Of a stretch of DNA of 64,000 bases, positions 61,605 through 64,000 are shown in pieces. The stretch's first letter is position 1, and the number at the start of each line of letters is the position of its first letter. A program made the position numbers and the translations under genes. Where the stretch lies: the NCBI GenBank assembly GCA_946699065.1, contig CAMPDV010002440.1:1-64000 (forward strand). Direction: 5' to 3'. Below the pieces are notes generated by a model. The model had not been told where the DNA came from. It searched no databases and saw only the letters and a list, made by a program, of their open reading frames with translations. The stretch comes from Loxodes magnus (Eukaryota; Ciliophora; Karyorelictea; Loxodida; Loxodidae).

Positions 61605-61810
61605 AGTTTCTATTTATATATGCCTTACTCAGTAATCAAAAGTTGTTTAAGTTTCTTCAAGTCCTTTATTCTTCATTGTACTTGAGTTATCTTTATTTCT
61701 TACAATGTCTTAGTAAATGATACCAAGATTAGCAGTACCCAACAATTAAGTTATAACTATATTATATTTTATTATTATTAGAATAATAATTATTATATTA
61801 TATATATAAA

Positions 61811-61990
61811 ATATGGAAGATGACTACTGTCGGTAGGGCTTTCAATCTGGATGATGTAACGAATAAAGGTGGATGAATCCTAATATGAGATGCCTAACTT
61901 ATTCGGGGTAGCGCTTCAGAGAAGGTTTGACTGATGGCGGACTCTTAATCAAAAACTCCTAGCTTTAGATCTTATCTCTGCTTTCCCATG
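61811..61990 (+). mobile_element. Divergent fragment of SINE-like element A
   Basis: Shares with element A the order GATGAAT-like head, GCCTAACTTATTC, GGTTTGACTGATGG and GGACTCTTAAT, but the first 50 bp differ and the 3' tail is missing. It indicates a second subfamily or a recombinant. Confidence 0.4.
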
Positions 61991-62196
61991 TTGAAAAATA
62001 AATTAGTAGATTTGAGAAGTAGGAGAAAAGACATGTAAAAGGTCTATTATTTTTGATTTACTATTCTGCTACCCACTCTGCCATAGTGTCTTAATTTTAT
62101 ATGCTTTACTTCACTTAAAAACCTTACTGTAGTTCTCTGACATAAACTAGTTTACATCTAGTTATAAAATGTATAAAATGAAAATTATACTTTCTG

Positions 62197-64000
62197 TCAT
62201 TCTAATAATAGACTTTAAAAGAGATTATTTTAGAAGCAAATGTTCCGTGTTTTTAAGTTAGACAACATTTTTAAAAGTGAAGTAATAGGAATTCTATAAA
62301 TATGCTTGTTAATAAACTTATAATATTTAGAATAAAACAAAAGAACTATCAAACTGTAAAAGATATAGCAATCATGTTTAATTATATCTACCTTTTAACA
62401 CCCAAATAATTAGTTCCTCAATAATTCCATAATATCGCAATAAAGTTACTTCATTTGGAATAACAAACTTTTGACATACTATCAAGATCTTCTTTAATAA
62501 TATGTTTTATTCTTATATTTTTTCCTATGTAAAACTTACAAACAATATCTTACCAAATTTCTTCAGGATTATCTTAGCATTCATTATTTTTACATTTTTT
62601 ATAAATCTATAGATATAAAAACTTCTTTCTGTCTTAGAATCTTTTATTTAAATTGTTTTATCATTACTTCCTTATATTATAATCTGTTATCATTAGTTAT
62701 CACTACTGAACTAGCATAACTAATATGACTTACTAACTTTGTCGATTAACAAAAATTATCCTAACTCATTTTTGCATTATTAAAGTTGCTTTGCCTCAAT
62801 CATGCTCTACTGAAATTAACTTTATTCAGATTAGAATTTCTCAAATCACAACTGTCAAATATTGAATCACTCAAACCTGCTTCAGCTACTTATCGATCAA
62901 AAAAGTTCTATTGCATAAACTGATAATCCATCCATTTCACTTTTGAAATACAGTTAATAGCTATCTATTATAACTTCTTATTTTCTTTTGTCAACTTTAC
63001 TATCTCCAACAAATATTTTTCATAATTCACTCGCTCATTTATTTCACAAACTATTATATCTCCTAAGTGTCCACTATAGAATACTTATTTATATGGTGAT
63101 TCTCAATGATGTTTCTATTACTTTGTAAATTGAGAGCTATATTTACTGTATCCCTTGCGATATAGTAATCTCTTATCGAAGTATGGATAAATTAAAATAT
63201 TTTCTTTTAGTTCTAATTTTTGGTTTATATCCTATATGGTTTTTCAGTAAATTACTGAATTAACTTTTAAGTAGCTTAATCTATCTAACTCTAACTGACC
63301 CCTTAACATTTAATATGGTGCACTTATCTAAATATGCTGAAATATTTTTCTAGTTGATTGCTATTGATCGTAACCTATATCCTGCAACTTTTTGTATATC
63401 TTTTCATTCCATATAAAGATATATTTTTGGTTTTATAGTTTTTAAATAGTTGATTATTTGTTCTTCACTCATATATATAACAAAAATGGATTATTAAAAA
63501 TATCGATTAATCCTGGAATATTTGAGATAATGTTGATATATTCTTTAACCTCAGTATTTTGTATTTACTTTTCTTTGTACTTGTATTTGGATTTTTATTT
63601 TGCTCTTTATCTAGTTTCCCTCATGAATAACTTTATATATTTATTCTATCTAATTTTTATCAAAAGCTTTAAAACTCTTCCAACTCTTATGTTTAAGCCT
63701 TTTCATTTTTGTAAGGAGAATAGAAATTCCTATAGTTTTCAGCTGTCATAGTTAATTCTGCATATATATATTGCTTAAGGATATTTTTTGCTTATTGCTA
63801 CCGATAATAGCTATATACTAGCCTAATTCATCATATGCGTCCTATAAAAATAGTAGCTTCTTAAGTTTCAAATTTTCGTTCAATTTAATAGTTGATTAAA
63901 GCAGATTCTACTAAATTGTTTTCAAATGCTTTAATAGTTGGAAGGTTTACGTATATAGGGTAAGTACTCATGCTTTTACTCCAGATACTTTAATGCTAAA
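62197..64000 (-). CDS. NACHT-type NTPase with pentapeptide repeats (3' part)
   Basis: The gene enters from the right edge; its P-loop lies outside. Inside are a Walker B-like KLKKLLFLQDAYDELG, the following SNIYMQNQLWQLK, KAFDKNQIEQIYKVI and, after a 19-nt intron at 63568-63550, EYINIISNIPGLIDIFNNPF with LLYIWV. This order (LxxDGYDEL, PFxxxQIxxYI, tPFxLxII) matches the STAND/NACHT NTPases abundant in ciliates. Toward the C-terminus, GLSDSIFDSCDLRNSNLNK and VNFSRAWLRQSNFNNAKM look like pentapeptide repeats. The frame stays open for about 1.35 kb to TGA 62199-62197. Expected role: ATP-dependent oligomerising sensor or scaffold (family knowledge). The frame continuity and perfect intron repair make coding status strong. 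Confidence 0.65.
63550..63568 (-). other. 19-nt GT-AG intron (predicted)
   Basis: GTAAATACAAAATACTGAG is the only nearby segment whose removal joins QVQRK to VKEYINIISN in frame. Its form (GTA ... AG, AT-rich, under 25 nt) is the same as the units in the 45969-47634 array. Confidence 0.6.

Noticed and set aside
1..64000. Short ATG-to-stop ORFs in the standard code
   Set aside because: Most are fragments or shadows: TAA/TAG are sense codons here, and the real reading frames run through them.
1..64000. TGA as Cys (Euplotid code)
   Set aside because: It would give additional Cys in the zinc knuckles, but REJ W-x-C, kelch, LRR and NACHT positions require Trp, and TAR is clearly Gln.

Overview
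The window looks like ciliate nuclear DNA with a non-standard genetic code. Composition is extremely AT-rich and standard-code ORFs are short and mostly meaningless, but long sensible proteins appear when TAA and TAG are read as Gln and in-frame TGA as Trp, with TGA also as the only stop. Between repeat copies TAA/TAG sit opposite CAG/CAA, and TGA falls at expected Trp positions (the W-x-C of a REJ domain, kelch and LRR proteins, retroelement zinc knuckles). This code is known from karyorelicts (Loxodes, Parduczia) and Condylostoma; the species is inferred, not proven. Frame jumps inside genes are repaired by GT-AG introns of 17, 19, 25, 29 or 34 nt, so very short introns are normal here.

Layout: 0-3.4 kb, end of a LINE, a minus-strand repeat-rich coiled-coil gene and a gag-like retroelement. 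5.5-6.2 kb, an unassigned plus-strand coding stretch. 7.7-12.4 kb, a minus-strand Pif1-helicase gene, probably mobile. 12.4-12.8 kb, a SINE-like element. 14.6-16.7 kb, a minus-strand leucine-rich-repeat gene. 16.8-28 kb, retroelements (a 310-bp SINE-like family, gag-like elements with a 3' hairpin) with small minus-strand genes between. 28.8-30.8 kb, a coiled-coil gene, a kelch pseudogene and a tRNA-Lys/tRNA-Glu pair. 31.5-34.7 kb, more retroelements. 37.3-42.6 kb, a plus-strand membrane protein gene converging on a minus-strand REJ-domain gene. 43.4-44.1 kb, an unassigned gene. 45.46-47.71 kb, a RING-plus-ubiquitin-like gene. 49-50.5 kb, an LRR gene. 51-52.4 kb, a small gene and an inverted copy of the tRNA pair. 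55.1-56 kb, an intact kelch gene. 57.6-61.8 kb, retroelement copies. 62.2-64 kb, the 3' part of a NACHT-type NTPase gene with pentapeptide repeats.

The most remarkable object is the downstream part of the RING/ubiquitin-like gene (45,969-47,634). It is an array of about 65 consecutive intron-like units (GT...AG, mostly 16-26 nt), nearly all separated by exactly three nucleotides. About 25 of the units are almost identical 24-mers forming a 27-bp minisatellite in which almost only the three spacer bases vary. Removing every unit leaves an open reading frame in the phase set by the upstream exon, with protein-like composition and a TGA stop after the array. I read this as a gene whose 3' half is split into single-codon micro-exons by mass tandem duplication of a mini-intron. 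Excision at the DNA level is the main alternative.

Coordinates of multi-exon genes are approximate where I could not place every intron. Everything was translated by eye; nothing was searched against a database.
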